A stretch of 58,000 nucleotides of DNA from Diphasiastrum complanatum (taxonomy: Eukaryota; Streptophyta; Lycopodiopsida; Lycopodiales; Lycopodiaceae), in the NCBI GenBank assembly GCA_029204225.1, contig CM055106.1, forward strand, positions 44,961,313 through 45,019,312, written 5' to 3'. The first letter of the stretch is position 1, and each line of letters starts with the position of its first letter. The notes under the pieces are model-generated. The model made no database searches, had not been told where the DNA came from, and saw nothing but the letters and a program-made list of their open reading frames with translations. The translations under genes were made by a program, and so were the position numbers. This document shows positions 43,985 through 55,389 of this stretch, piece after piece.

Positions 43985-46250
43985 AATGAGTATCAAAGCA
44001 TATATGAGCAACACTGAAGTATATGGCGGCAACATCCCCAAAAACTATCCAAAAGAGGAGAAAGAACTCTCTCAAGGTACTCTGATGGTCTCGGAACACC
44101 AAAACAAAGTGGCAACTCATCATCGAAGATTAAGCGATATGGAGCAACACGAAATGACTGGAAACCTGAAGATCACCCAGACAAACAGTAGCTGGAACAA
44201 AGGCAATAATACAAGCCATCAGGACATGCCAAGCCTGAAAATGAGAAACAATCCAAGGAACAGATAGAGAGCCACATGCATAATCATAAAGATATCCACA
44301 CCATAGGTGAGCAGTAATATAGAAAAACCAGCACCAATTAACAGGTCCAAATGAAAACCAACCTATACGTAATAACCAGGAATGAGATATATCCATAGTT
44401 GAGAATGAAGCAATAGGATGAGCAACAGGTCCAAATGAAATCCAAGCGATATGTAATAACCAGTAATGCCAAATATCAAGAGGTAAAAAGGGGTTGCATG
44501 AAAAACCTCTAATGCATAAAAAGCCCAAAAGTGTATACCATTGACATTGATTGCAGCAAACCTATATGTAGAAGCACAAGGAGACTGAAGGATCCCCGTA
44601 TACTCATCTAGAAAGATCCCAACATATAAATACCCTAGATAAGTAATAGTGACCATCTGGCAAATATCCTCGGATGGAAAATGTGTAATGGTAAGGGCCA
44701 AAGGTGCATAAATCATGTAAGGAACCATAGAAATATCATGAGGCATATTAAAAACCTCAAGCAGTTGTGGACCCGTGAAGAACCCCAGAGAAATCAGCAA
44801 GAACATTGGTTGTAACAGACTCGAGAGATGGAGATATAGAGACCAATGGAGAAGATACTACACGAACCACCAAACCAGGAGGGCTATCTAAGGTATGTGC
44901 AAAAGCAATAGTAGAAATACTAGTATACGATCTCAATATCAATGAAACCAGGAATGACCACTGAATACGATATCTGTGAATCAAGGCATATAGATGCAAC
45001 GCATCAACAACCTGTAAATCCATAGCAACATCAACCTGAGGAAGAGGACGTATGGATGGTGGAAGTGAAGCAGCAACTGATATTTTCTAGAGGGAAAGAA
45101 GAGCTACACCCTGAGCCTTTGGCAGGCTACGCATAAACTGCTTTTTGGTAACCAACTGATAGTCATCTTGGGAATCAATACCAGCAAGTGAATGATGTTG
45201 ATCTAGCATGAGTAAAGGAAAGTGTCTGTTGAGAGAGATCCACAACAACAATACCAAGAAAAGTGCTCTGATAGCAAGTTACGAATGAAGCCACAATTGA
45301 TCTAGAGCTAAACTATGAAAGCATCACATAATCAAGACTTAACCCTAGCTAAGCTATGAAAGCATTACATAAGCAAGACTTAATCCTAGAAAGCAGGAAA
45401 GAGAGAGATTAAGGAGACTAAAGAGAGAGATCAATATCATCAGCTGAGTAACAAATGACATAGATTCCCTACTTATAGCCTAGAGGAGGCCCTAAAAGAA
45501 AGTTTCCAATGGTTAGTGCCCAACTGGGAGGGATAATAGTGCACCTCTATAGTAAGTTTCTTTCCTAGCCTATCCTCAACCCAAGATCTAAGCAATCTAG
45601 CATCAAGGAGATGAAGTTAGTGGTCACGCGTAGGTTTGTCCCATGAGAGCGATAGCATATCTCAGATTTCAGCATAAATGGAAGACCCACATCTAACTCT
45701 AACGTCCATTATCCCTAAGCATTAACACTACTCCATTAACAATACAATCCACAATGAAGATAGCTTACTCTTTCTCTCTCGCAAAAGCATAAGAACATGC
45801 AATCCCAATAATATTCATATCCAACAATTAACAAATGCAACAAAGGCATGAGAGATGGAGGAAAAAGATAGAGAACAAGGACATTCACAAATCCATTCCA
45901 TAAGAGAACCAATCTGCTTGTATTGAAATGAGGATATGAACATGTTTTTCAAACTTGAGTTTGGCACTATTTATAGTAGAGACGAGGGCCTTGGCCTCAA
46001 AATCCTATTGGCCCATTTCTACCTCCTTAACTATTCAAACTTAAAAAAGAGTGGGAACTCATTCAAAAATTGGAGGGAACCAATTTGAATTTGAATTTGA
46101 ACCAATTTTGGTGGTGGGAGTCCCAACTTTATTCACTAATTTGACATTTAGGCCTGCGACATTAAAAGTCTCACAAAAAGGCCTAAAGTGCTTTTATTGA
46201 CTTTCTAATTATCAAATAACTATGTGATCATCGGGTTGGACTTACACACT
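43985..46250 (-). mobile_element. Unidentified minus-strand LTR-element-like sequence
   Basis: A degenerate PBS on the minus strand (TGCTATCAGAGC, 45265-45276) lies between a putative LTR (about 45279-46250, with a CTATAAATAG element near 45968) and an internal region of 1.3 kb. The internal region contains repeated segments, such as ACAGGTCCAAATGAAA at 44341 and 44425, and no gag-pol motifs. A 43-bp tandem repeat lies at 45306-45392. It may be a non-autonomous element. Borders are approximate. Confidence 0.4.
44363..45023 (-). other. Hydrophobic ORFs of unknown identity
   Basis: Two overlapping minus-strand frames begin at 45023 (88 codons) and 44806 (147 codons). The second is strongly hydrophobic, with runs such as HFWAFYALEVFHATPFYLLI that could be membrane segments. 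I do not recognise either. They lie downstream of the degenerate PBS in the position of gag. They may be chance frames in AT-rich repeat DNA. Confidence 0.25.
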
Positions 46251-46309
46251 CAGGGTGCCGAATCTCTCTCACTTATTAACTAGGGTTAGGGTTGCCTCGG
46301 GTCTTGTAA

Positions 46310-47650
46310 GACATCTAAAAGTGTGTGGGATACACTTTATACTATGTATAGAGTCAAAAATCCAACAAGAGTGGTGTATCTTAGAAATCAGCTTTCTTTG
46401 TTGAAGATGCAAGAAGGGGATCAAGTGACCAATCACTTGATGAAGATCAAGGATCTTCATGAGGAGCTTCTCAATATTGATGAGATAATTGAGGATACTC
46501 AATTTGTTTCCATTACTCTCAACTCATTACCTTCATCTTCTCTTCCATTTGTTTCATCTTTGAGTATCTCTCTTAGGGGACAACGACTCTCCTTTGATGA
46601 ACTTGTTGGGTTGCTTCTTCAAGGGGAGCAAACGAGGCAAAATTTTGCGGGTGACACTCAACAAGATCAAGCTTTCTTCATGAAAGGCAAGGGCAAGGCA
46701 AGTCAAAAGGAAAGGGGAATCCTCCTTCCAAGGATGATCAAAAGCCGTTGGAGGTCAAAATGTCAACACTCAAAACAAGAAAGGGAAGTGCCATTATTGC
46801 AAAAGGTATGGGCACTTCATCAAGGATTGTCAGAAGAAGCTTGCGAAAGAGGAGAGTAAAGGAATTGATACTAGTGCTTCACTTGCTACTTTGGAGCAAG
46901 AGCTTGAAGCTAGTGGTGATCTCTTCAACCAAAACTATGCTTTTGTTTCTAATATTGCTTCTACTAGTACTACTACATCTATGAGGAATTCATATTCTGT
47001 TTTGCAAGTTGCTGATTTTCAGCCCATTGAATGGGTGATTGATAGTGGTGTTACTCGTCATATGACTTCTTGAAAAGAAGCATTCACTAAATTAGTGAAA
47101 GTGCAAAATGGAAGTAAGGTACAATGTGTGGATGATGTATCTTATTCTATTCAGGGAATTGGATTTGTAGCCATCATTTTGCCTAATGGTGAAGAAAAAT
47201 ACATTAAGAATGTGCTTAATGTTTTGGGAATCAAGAAGAATCTTCTTTCGGTTTCAACTATGTTGAAGCAAGGACTAGTTGTTGAGCTCAAAGAAGATAA
47301 GTGTCTTTTCAAGGATCCTAAAAGATCACTCTTGATTATTGTTTCGGAAACGATGCATGCTGGCTTATTCAATATGGATGCCTATGAGCGATGAATTTCC
47401 TCTACATGTCTTGTTGCTTCTACATCACAATCATTGGAGTTGGCTCAATTGTGGCATGCAAGGTTTGGGCATCTAAACTTTGCAAGTTTGAAGAAGCTGA
47501 AGACATTTAATATGGTAGAAGACATTCCTACTATTGAGCAGCCGGAAGGGCATGTATGCGAGGGGTGCATACTTGGAAAGTTTCAAAGGAAACCTTTTCC
47601 AATTGATGGAACTATAAGGGTTCTTGATAAATTTGATTTGGTTCATTGTT
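46310..47650 (+). pseudogene. gag-pol: Copia-7 gag, protease and pre-integrase region
   Basis: Gag reads VWDTLYTMYRVKNPTRVVYL, VTNHLMKIKDLHEEL and FDELVGLLLQGEQTRQNFAG. A frameshift near 46700 moves the CCHC knuckle (CHYCKRYGHFIKDC) into another frame. The protease motif is EWVIDSGVTRHMTS with Val in place of the usual Ala. A TGA follows at about 47071. The pre-integrase zinc region WHARFGHLNF ... CEGCILGKF ends at FDLVHC, where similarity stops abruptly at 47650. Confidence 0.85.
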
Positions 47651-47653
47651 GAC

Positions 47654-49579
47654 CGATCCCCTACTCCAAAGGACCTGTTGTTTTCTCGTTTCTCTGGTTC
47701 TTTCTTGCCACTTCTTCAAAACCGTTTCTGCATGCTACCAGGCTTAAAGACATTCATTAGATATCTTCTTGATTTAACAATGCCAACCCAGGCAGAAGGG
47801 ACAGAGGACAACTCAGGGACGTCACTCTTGAATGCACTTACATTCCACAAAGAGATGCAAGCCAAGAACGCTCATTCACAGATCAGCATGCAAACCAATG
47901 AACGTTCTACAGATTCTACAACTACCTACTCTTGAATAATCACAAGTGTGCCATGTTTGTGATTGGTAATTTTGTTGCAAAATATTCTCAAAATTTCTAG
48001 ATACAAAAAGACTAGTCTACAAGTTATAGTCCTTGTGAGGCGCTATGCATATTACATTAATGTGTTTGAAGATTCAACGCTATCTAAAATGTTCAAGTTA
48101 ATAGATTTTACAAACTTACTATTCCCTCACCTCTGCTTCCTCTCAAGGACAGTCTGTGACCATTGGGGCTACCATTCCCATCACAGCTACCCAGGTTGTC
48201 TCTCCCCCATAGTTGCTTCTCCAAACACCCAATATTTCATGGACATGTTCAATGATTCAAACCCACTTGGGGCCTTAGAAATCTTTGTAATGCCCCAAAG
48301 CCCTGCGCCCTTTGAGCTCCAATCCTCTGGAAGAGGATTCAAATACATCCATGATACTCCTATTGGTTTTGAAGACTCTTTTTAGATCCACCAACCAGAT
48401 CAAGTTGAAGCTGCACCAACCACAATTCGGGTTGGGCAAGCTGTCAATTCACCAAAGCAGTTCGACGCCACAGTGCCTGAGGGCTATGAAGAAGAAGACC
48501 TCTTTGATGAAGAAGATTTCCAGGCACCTGCTCCATGCCAACTAGGGACAGTACCACCAGGTCCTTCTACTGTTACCACCTCCACAATAGTAGATTCTAG
48601 TGATGCTCTCGGTTTAGTCTCAAGCCTTGCGCAAGTGATCCAATCTATGCTGGAGAAGAAAAAAGAAATGGAACAACACATCTCAGATATGGGATTTGAG
48701 AATACACTCATTTGCCAGAAAGTGAATAAGCTGGACAAAGAATTGAACATCGCCAAACAACATGAAGCTAAGTCTGAAGCTAAGAAGAAGAAGGCACAAC
48801 AATTGGCTGATCGCCTAGAGGATTATGCTAGTTCCCTGTAGAATGCCCTCACAACCGCCCAAGACCAAGTGGACAAGGTCATGCATGATGCAAAGCAACA
48901 AGTGCAACTGCTCCAGGGTCAATTGCAGATGGCTGAACAAAATCGCACACATCTCCAAGGTGAATTGGATACGACCACCCTTGAGCGTGATGCGTATCTA
49001 CAGACGCAAATACTTGATCATCTGATAACTTCGACGAAAATTGCGTATTTGCTTAAAAAGGTTGAAACCTATAAAGTTTCAAAGGCTAAAGCAACCATCA
49101 ACGAATACGAAAAGGCTGCCGCTCAGGTGTTGGAAGCCGGGCCTCAAATTTCAGTTCCGATCATGTCGTAGTTCTCTCCTCCGCAACAAGATGATGCACC
49201 TATGGATACAGGGTTGGATTCGGGCATGGACCATGGTGGAGCCCTTGAAGTTGCAGAAGAATAGCCAACTACACAGGTAATGCAACCAGGTCCATCTTCT
49301 TCACCTACTCATGGATTTCCAAGGTCTGATGGTTTCTTGTGGCAAGATGAAGATGGAGGCTCATTTATGGAGTATCATGGTGGATACAAGGCAACACATG
49401 ACAAAGGAGGAGGAGACATGCAAGCAAAAGTTGATCACTCACATTTATTGTTTGTTTGCTGTATTTTTCCAGAGAGTTCAGAGTTGGAAGCATGGTGGAA
49501 TCATTTCATTTACATTCTATTTTATTCTTCATGTTCTAGTCACATTTTTACATGTAAAATTGATGTAAGAAATAGGTAA
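47654..49579 (+). pseudogene. Coiled-coil ORF embedded in Copia-7 (ORF3-like)
   Basis: A single frame from 47963 to 49579 is interrupted only by four TAG codons (48383, 48839, 49169, 49262). It encodes an acidic Pro/Thr-rich segment and then a coiled coil of about 170 residues (ALTTAQDQVDKVMHDAKQQV, LLQGQLQMAEQNRTHLQGEL). A Ser/Pro/Gly-rich tail follows. The architecture resembles the linker and coiled coil of ORF3-A and ORF3-B, but the globular domain is not recognisable and homology is unproven. The 5' part (47654-47960) contains shifted frames. Nothing in it is Copia-like. Function unknown. Confidence 0.5.
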
Positions 49580-49714
49580 GCATCCCAAGTGGACACTATT
49601 CTCTATATCAATTATGGTTGTTTCTATTTTGAGCATTACATGATCATTGAAAGGAGATCTATTTTTAGGAAGAAGATCATTCTTATAATGGATCAAAGTT
49701 CTATTGGCAAAAAC

Positions 49715-50309
49715 TATGCTAGGAGCATTGGAACTAGGAAAGCGAGTTTTGAGGTACATCATTGGAACTCAAGATTTTGGCATATTGTATGAAGGATCAT
49801 TACCTAATCTTTTTGGATTTTCAGATTCAAACTATGCTGGAGATGTAATGGATAGGAAATCCATGAGTTCTTATTGTATTTTCATAGGTGATGGAGCTAT
49901 ATCATGGATGTCAAAGAAACAAGCCACTATCTCATTGTCATCTAGTGAGGCCGAGTACAAAGCTCTTACACATTGCACAAAGGAGATGGTATGGATCAAG
50001 AGGATGATCAAGGATCTTCACTTGCTGGATTTTTCAGAGAACCCAATCATCTTTTGTGACAATCAATCAGCCCAAAGAATGGCATCCAATCCTATCTTTC
50101 ATGCTAGGAGCAAGCATATTGAAATACAATATCATTTTGTGAGGGAGCGAGTCATTCCAAAGGAGGTGGAGATTCAACATGTGTCTTCAAGAGAATGTGT
50201 AGCTGATATCTTCACCAAAGCATTGGGAAAAGACTTGTTCATGAATCATAGGACTTCACTTGGAGTATTATCAAAGTCTATGCTAAAACTAGTTGAAGAG
50301 GGAGTGTGA
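49715..50309 (+). pseudogene. pol: Copia-7 RNase H domain
   Basis: The frame starts in ELGKRVLRYIIGTQDFGILY at the RT tail and continues with SDSNYAGDVMDRKSMSSYCI, SWMSKKQATISLSSSEAEYK, CDNQSAQRMASNPIFHARSK and VADIFTKALGKDLF, the standard Copia RNase H. It ends VEEGV with the stop codon overlapping the LTR, as in Copia-4. Reverse transcriptase is missing upstream. Confidence 0.88.
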
Positions 50310-50942
50310 AAGATTCAACTAGTTTCATCACATTTTGCAATATTTCCATATTTGGCATATTGAGGCCAAAACTTGTTTTAGACTTAGAGGTTGACTTTTC
50401 AAAGTTCATTAGTCTAAATGTCATTTGAATAAACACTTTTTGAAAGTGTGGGAAAGATAGAATGCGAGTTTGAGTAGATTCAATTTGAATAAGTTGGGTA
50501 CATTGAATCTAGACCCAAAATTGGTAGGGTTAGCATTTTGGTGGGAAAGCCAAGTGGCCAAATAGGGTTTGGACCTGCTATAAAATGATGTAACTCGTGG
50601 AGAGAGTCATCTTCTCTCTTCTCTATCTCATTTCATGCTTATACATGGTTCTCTTGGGTTCTACTATCCATTGGTGCACTATCTTGGTGATTGCTTGCAA
50701 TTCTATGTGTGGAATGATCTATATTTGTTATTTTTGGATCCACACGTGTGAAATATAGTAGCTTGCTAATTTTATACGGACAACAATAGTACATAATCAT
50801 TTCATTCAAGTTTGATCAAGTTCTATTAGTGTTTGCATCTCGATGCTGATTTTCTTACATTGGTGAAATTGATAGTGTATTTCTCTTTCTAACCAAAGAT
50901 CATTCAAGTAGATTGGATCTTAAGGATCTGAAATCTTTCACA
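50305..50942 (+). repeat. 3' LTR of Copia-7
   Basis: Purine run TTGAAGAGGGAG precedes TGTGAAAGAT. The right end ATCTTTCACA (50942) is the exact 10-bp inverted complement of the start. Length is 638 bp. The Gypsy-4 LTR begins about ten bases later. Confidence 0.85.
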
Positions 50943-50952
50943 CTTTATTCAA

Positions 50953-51675
50953 TGATCGTGCTAGATTGTACCAAAGATAGTCGTTATTCGAGTGCCAAAA
51001 AGAAAGTATTCACGACAGACGAATAAGATAGTTTTAAGACAGTTCCTTAGAGCATGCTTTACGGATACACAACAAACGATTGTAATGCACTAGAGATTCT
51101 GTCTGATCAGAGAGTAATTCATGTAATGCGTTAGAGATTGTTAGCAGACTCAAGATCACTCACACTCAGTAGTGCGGAGAACATAGATAAGAGAGAATAA
51201 CTCATAGAACTCTATTCACTTCTTCAATCTCTTACATATGCATAAACTCTTCTCTCTCAATGCTCGAGACTGAAGTGTGAGATCAATATATGTTCTACAG
51301 GGCGAACAAATACACCTCTAAATCAACAGGTGCATCGCTCCCGCGAAAGGGCCTAATTAACAATTAGACTGAAAATATGATCAATTATACCATGAAAGGT
51401 ATATGTAACTAAGAGTTAAAGTTACTCTAGTTTAACATGTCTTTTCGTGTCTAGTCGTTTCGTGTGAACGACCTAGTAAAGGTTATCCAAGGCAATGTCT
51501 TTTCAATTAAAGGTCTTGCCCTTAATTACAAGGCAAGTACTTAGGAGTTATATTTCCAAAAAATGACTTTAGGCCTCTTCATGATTTATACTTAACCAGC
51601 TCATATCTTCATTTTCGAGTATATCATGCCATATTTATGTTGATATGCAATTTTTAACAATAAGGTGGCATCACA
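50953..51675 (-). repeat. 3' LTR of Gypsy-4 (inner end firm, outer end inferred)
   Basis: On the minus strand the LTR starts TGTGATGCCACC directly after the polypurine tract. The outer end is placed at GCACGATCA (50953), just before the end of the Copia-7 LTR. Without the other LTR the outer border stays tentative. Confidence 0.55.
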
Positions 51676-51691
51676 TATCCCCTTCCTCAAA
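51676..51691 (-). promoter_or_regulatory. Polypurine tract of Gypsy-4
   Basis: TTTGAGGAAGGGGATA on the minus strand directly precedes TGTGATGCC. The same arrangement appears on the plus strand at 42920-42938. Confidence 0.75.
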
Positions 51692-51982
51692 TGTGAAACG
51701 TCCTCGTGAACATAAAATCTTCTTTTTGAGGATTATTCACGAAACAATCTGTTCTTCATATTTTCGTTAAGGCGAAAAGATATTCTTCGTACATTTCCGT
51801 CCTTTAGATATTTCTTTGGCTTAGAGAATATGTGTCTTGTTGTTTCTTTAATTGAATAGGTTGTTTTGGGTTGAGCTTTGAATTGTTGATGAAAACTGGA
51901 ATCAACCTTCAAAACATCTTTAAACTACAAAAATTCAGCATCCCATAGAAACATCAGCACAACAAAGACATGAATGAATGTT

Positions 51983-54671
51983 TTATGAACGATTCAATTC
52001 TTCATATAATTTCTGAACAAACTCCAAGTTTTGTTGAGCTTCGATCAACAACAAGTTTTCTTTTGATTTTGTGTAGCGGCCAACTGGTAAGTTGCCGAAT
52101 TCTTCTAACTTGACCGGGAGCAATGTTCCATCGAACAGCTCCTGAGTTAACTTTGTATCTTTGTCTGAATCACTACGAAGAGTGACTTCTTTACAGCATC
52201 GAACTGAAAAACTAATAAAAGAGCTTTTAACATAAAGATTTTGAACGAAAAATAATGTTTTTGCTGCGAAAGTACCAAACTGCCAAAATGAATATGTACA
52301 GAACTGCTTGTAGCGAAAAGACTTCCTTCTGTCTTGCAAATTGTGTCGAATCTCTACAAAATAATCTGCAAGGTTTCGCTCCCAATCCACATAAAGGCTG
52401 AATAACTCTGGATAAGCCATATTTACATTGATCAGCAACCCGACATCGTCGAATTCGCCTAAATCCACAACAACTTGAGGTTTGTACAGTTGAAACTACG
52501 ACTTTTGCTTCCAAAAATGTCACTTATTGTCTTCGTTCCACAAAAATTGAAACTCTTTGATTCGCATATATTCTAGAAGAGCCTATATATAACTCTGCTT
52601 ATCCGAAAGGCACGACTTGGAACTTACCCTGGATTATGCTCCAATAGAGACATCCTTTCTGTTCAATAGAGAGCTGGGCCCATAACTAGATAAAGTTGGC
52701 CTTCTCCCAAGGTCGCTTCCAATCGTCGAAGGCGATGCCTACTATGCCTGGTAGCGTCATGTAATCCACACACCATTGCAATTCAACATTAAATGCATGT
52801 GGACACCATTTCCAGAAGCATTCACCAAATGCACGAAATCTGTCAGCACATACCTTCAACTAATTGCTCCGTGTTCGCTTCGGCTATGTGGATACAATTG
52901 TCAAGTCCTGAGTTTGCAACTCAGCAGCCAGCTTCTGATCTTCCAATTGTTGCTTAAGGTTTGATAGCTCCTGCTCGAGCTTGTCGAGATTCGCGATAGC
53001 CTCCAAATACTCAGGCTAGTCTGAGGCTCCAAAACAGGATGACACAGCTTGAAGCTGTTGTGTGAGGTCATCAATACGAAGCAGGGCCTGAAGATATTCA
53101 TCGCGTGAATCGGGCCTGCTGCAAGATGGGATGGCTTCACTCGAGAGCTCCTTCAGCTCAGCCAACTCTTCCTCAACAAGTGTCTTCGCATCCTCGAGCG
53201 GTTGCAAGAACTCGACTTAAAAAATTTTGAGCATCTGGTCTTGGAGCTGGTTCAGCTTTGTGAGGTCTACTGTGACTGACCCTGCAGTGGTGCACGTAGA
53301 AAGAGCAGCTTCTGTCTTTATTCGCGTCATTCACTCCTCCTCCAAATATTTTTGGAGGGCGACGTTATGTTGATTTGTAGCCAAAAGTTGTTGCTTTAAA
53401 GAATTATTTTGAGTCTGAAAATTGTCAGACTTGCCCTGAATTGTCTTATTCATCTTCGTCAAAGAATCAGCTTCTTTTATTAGAGTCTGAAGCTGTGTTT
53501 CAAGAGAACGATTTTGTTCGATCAACTTCGTGTTGTCTGATTCGAGCGAGAATCGATCTTCTCGTGGGACGCCTTAAGATCCTCTTGGCATCTCCTTTTT
53601 GAGTTTACAAACTCTATGGTAATTTTCGAATGGTATTTGTCCAACTCGTACACTTCAGCCACTAGATTTTTGGCTTTCTATGTCATGGTTCGAAACCACT
53701 AGGGCTGGTTGTCTGGTTTATCTTCATTTTCAATAGGTGTCCCAGAGTCATCTTTAGCAGCTGTTCGTCCTTTGTCTAATGTGTCAGACTGGGTTGCATC
53801 ATCACCAGAGATGGATGCACTCTGCTGCTTCTAAGATGTGGAAGTAGATGCTAACTTTGAAGAATCAACAGCAACATCTATATCCATTGCCCCAGCTGAA
53901 ACTATATCTGGTTGGGATGGTGCGGCATCAACCTCCATAGTAGTGGTAGTTGCCACTTCGACTGCTGGTGTCAAGTCTGGTGCAACCGGAATAGGGACAG
54001 ACATGATGCTGGAAAGATCAATTGGCTTGGGAGCCAACATCCTTCCCGTAAGCATTGTTTTCTCCTGCTCGGTCAAAATGTCAAAATTGGTACACAATCG
54101 AGAAACATGTGTTCCAACACCAAAAAACTTTTGATGCTTAATCCATCGCAAAAAAGCCTTGTAGGTAATAACGCTGAAGCAAACTGGATTACCGGCGAGT
54201 GCGTCCAATATGTAACCAAAATTTTGAACTAAAATTGTAGCATCCACATCCGTCAAAAATATTGCTTGGTTCGCGTATTTACAGAATAGTTTAAATGTTG
54301 TGTCGCAGATCATTGAAATTTTGTACCCCTTCGTGGGTACGAAACAGTTGCTTAAAAAGTGGGCTGCTTCATCCACTAAGTCTTTATTGGTTGAAACCAT
54401 CTTCCCATCCAAAGGTAACCCGAGGGTTGTGCAGAATAGGTCTTCAGTGATAGTGAAGAATTGGCCTCGCACATGAACTTTGAAATCCACCTCAAGAATT
54501 GAGTGGATGGAGTTCACAAATTCCATGCTGACTTCAAAAAGGATGATTGAGAGGTCCACTTTCAGATCACCCAACCTGAATCGATCCAAATAAGACTAGA
54601 TGGATGCCAGGCGGATTCCTGCGCGTGCTTTCCAAATGATGGTAGAACTAGAACTTGATCCGGAAGCCATT
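51983..54671 (-). pseudogene. Gypsy-4 third ORF (ORF3-B): globular domain, coiled coil, C-terminal domain
   Basis: From the ATG at 54671 (MASGSSSSSTIIWKARAG) an N-terminal domain of about 220 residues includes FFTITEDLFCTTLGLPLDG, KGYKISMICDTTFKLFCKYA and FLRWIKHQKFFGVGTHVSRL. These align with ORF3-A: the TED-x(2)-C-x(2)-LGLP block, K-x-GYK-x-S, and the IK-x(2)-QF/KF block. A Thr/Val/Asp-rich linker follows, then coiled-coil segments (53520-53330, 53200-52910) and a patch with AFDDWKRPWEKANF matching the C-terminus of ORF3-A. The last frame (52468-51983) encodes WERNLADYFVEIRHNLQDRR and an acidic end. Stops: TAG at 54596, 53831, 53699, 53678, 53016, 52884, 52860, 52686; TAA at 53217, 52599, 52524; TGA at 53331. 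A frameshift lies near 53560. Role unknown. Confidence 0.7.
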
Positions 54672-54699
54672 GGTCGAATGTTTGATGACAGTTCCGTAG

Positions 54700-55380
54700 A
54701 TAGCAATAGTTCATATGAGTGAGCTTTGATCGCACAGAGAATAAGCGCTAAAAAGCATAAACTCGCAGGCCGAAAGTGTAAGAAAGAAAATGAGAAATAA
54801 CTTTGATATGTAGTAGCGGTGTGAAAGGGATGATGATGTGGCATGGTGACATGACATCTGTCACTTCCATTTATGGAGGACGTACATGGCTCAGTGTTTG
54901 AAACTATAATTTAACAGATCGATCTTTAATGACGGAAGACCGTTTGTGAAAAGAAAAAAATTAAATTAAGAAGAAACAATATATGTTTTGATATGTGAGC
55001 GTACACACGTGTGAAAAATGATAATCACGTGGCCATCATCTTTAATGGAGGAATACAAAAAGTAGGTCGAGAGATTCTCAAAAAGATGCTAGAAAGATTC
55101 TAGAAAGTTTTGCGAAACTTTCTCGCATGATCCTAAAAAAAATGATACAGAAACTCATGAAAATTTCTCGAAAATTTTAGCAACATACTAGAAAATTTCT
55201 CGAAAAACTGGAGAAAATGCTAGAAAAGATTCTAGAAAAATTCTCAAAAAATGTTAGAAGGTTGTAGAAAATTTCACGAAAATTTCTAGAAAAGATAAAA
55301 GAAAAGTCGCGAAAATATTAGAAAAGATAAAAAAAAATTGCGATTAATTCCAGAAAAATACTAGAAAAGAATAAGAATAA
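54700..55380 (-). repeat. Linker with CTAGAAAA-type short repeats
   Basis: Between integrase and ORF3-B, 55060-55380 consists of degenerate 10-16-bp units built on CTAGAAAA and TTCTCGAAAA. No ORF is present. The stretch takes the same position as the repeat-rich linker of Gypsy-2. Confidence 0.75.
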
Positions 55381-55389
55381 AAAAAGTTC

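Larger units (their letters stand above)
46310..50942 (+). mobile_element. Copia-7: Copia element with internal replacement and 3' LTR
   Basis: Gag to pre-integrase (46310-47650) and RNase H plus LTR (49715-50942) are collinear with Copia. The 2.06 kb between them contain no integrase core or reverse transcriptase but an unrelated coiled-coil ORF. Either foreign DNA replaced the centre, or two different Copia remnants flank an insertion. The 5' LTR is missing. Confidence 0.7.

Noticed and set aside
44363-44806. Hydrophobic minus-strand ORF as a plastid-derived membrane protein gene
   Set aside because: The residue pattern did not match photosystem or other plastid membrane proteins that I compared, and no neighbouring plastid sequence is present.
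51983-54671. Classical envelope gene in ORF3-B
   Set aside because: No signal peptide, membrane anchor or cleavage motif was visible; the protein is coiled-coil and polar, so env-like describes position only.
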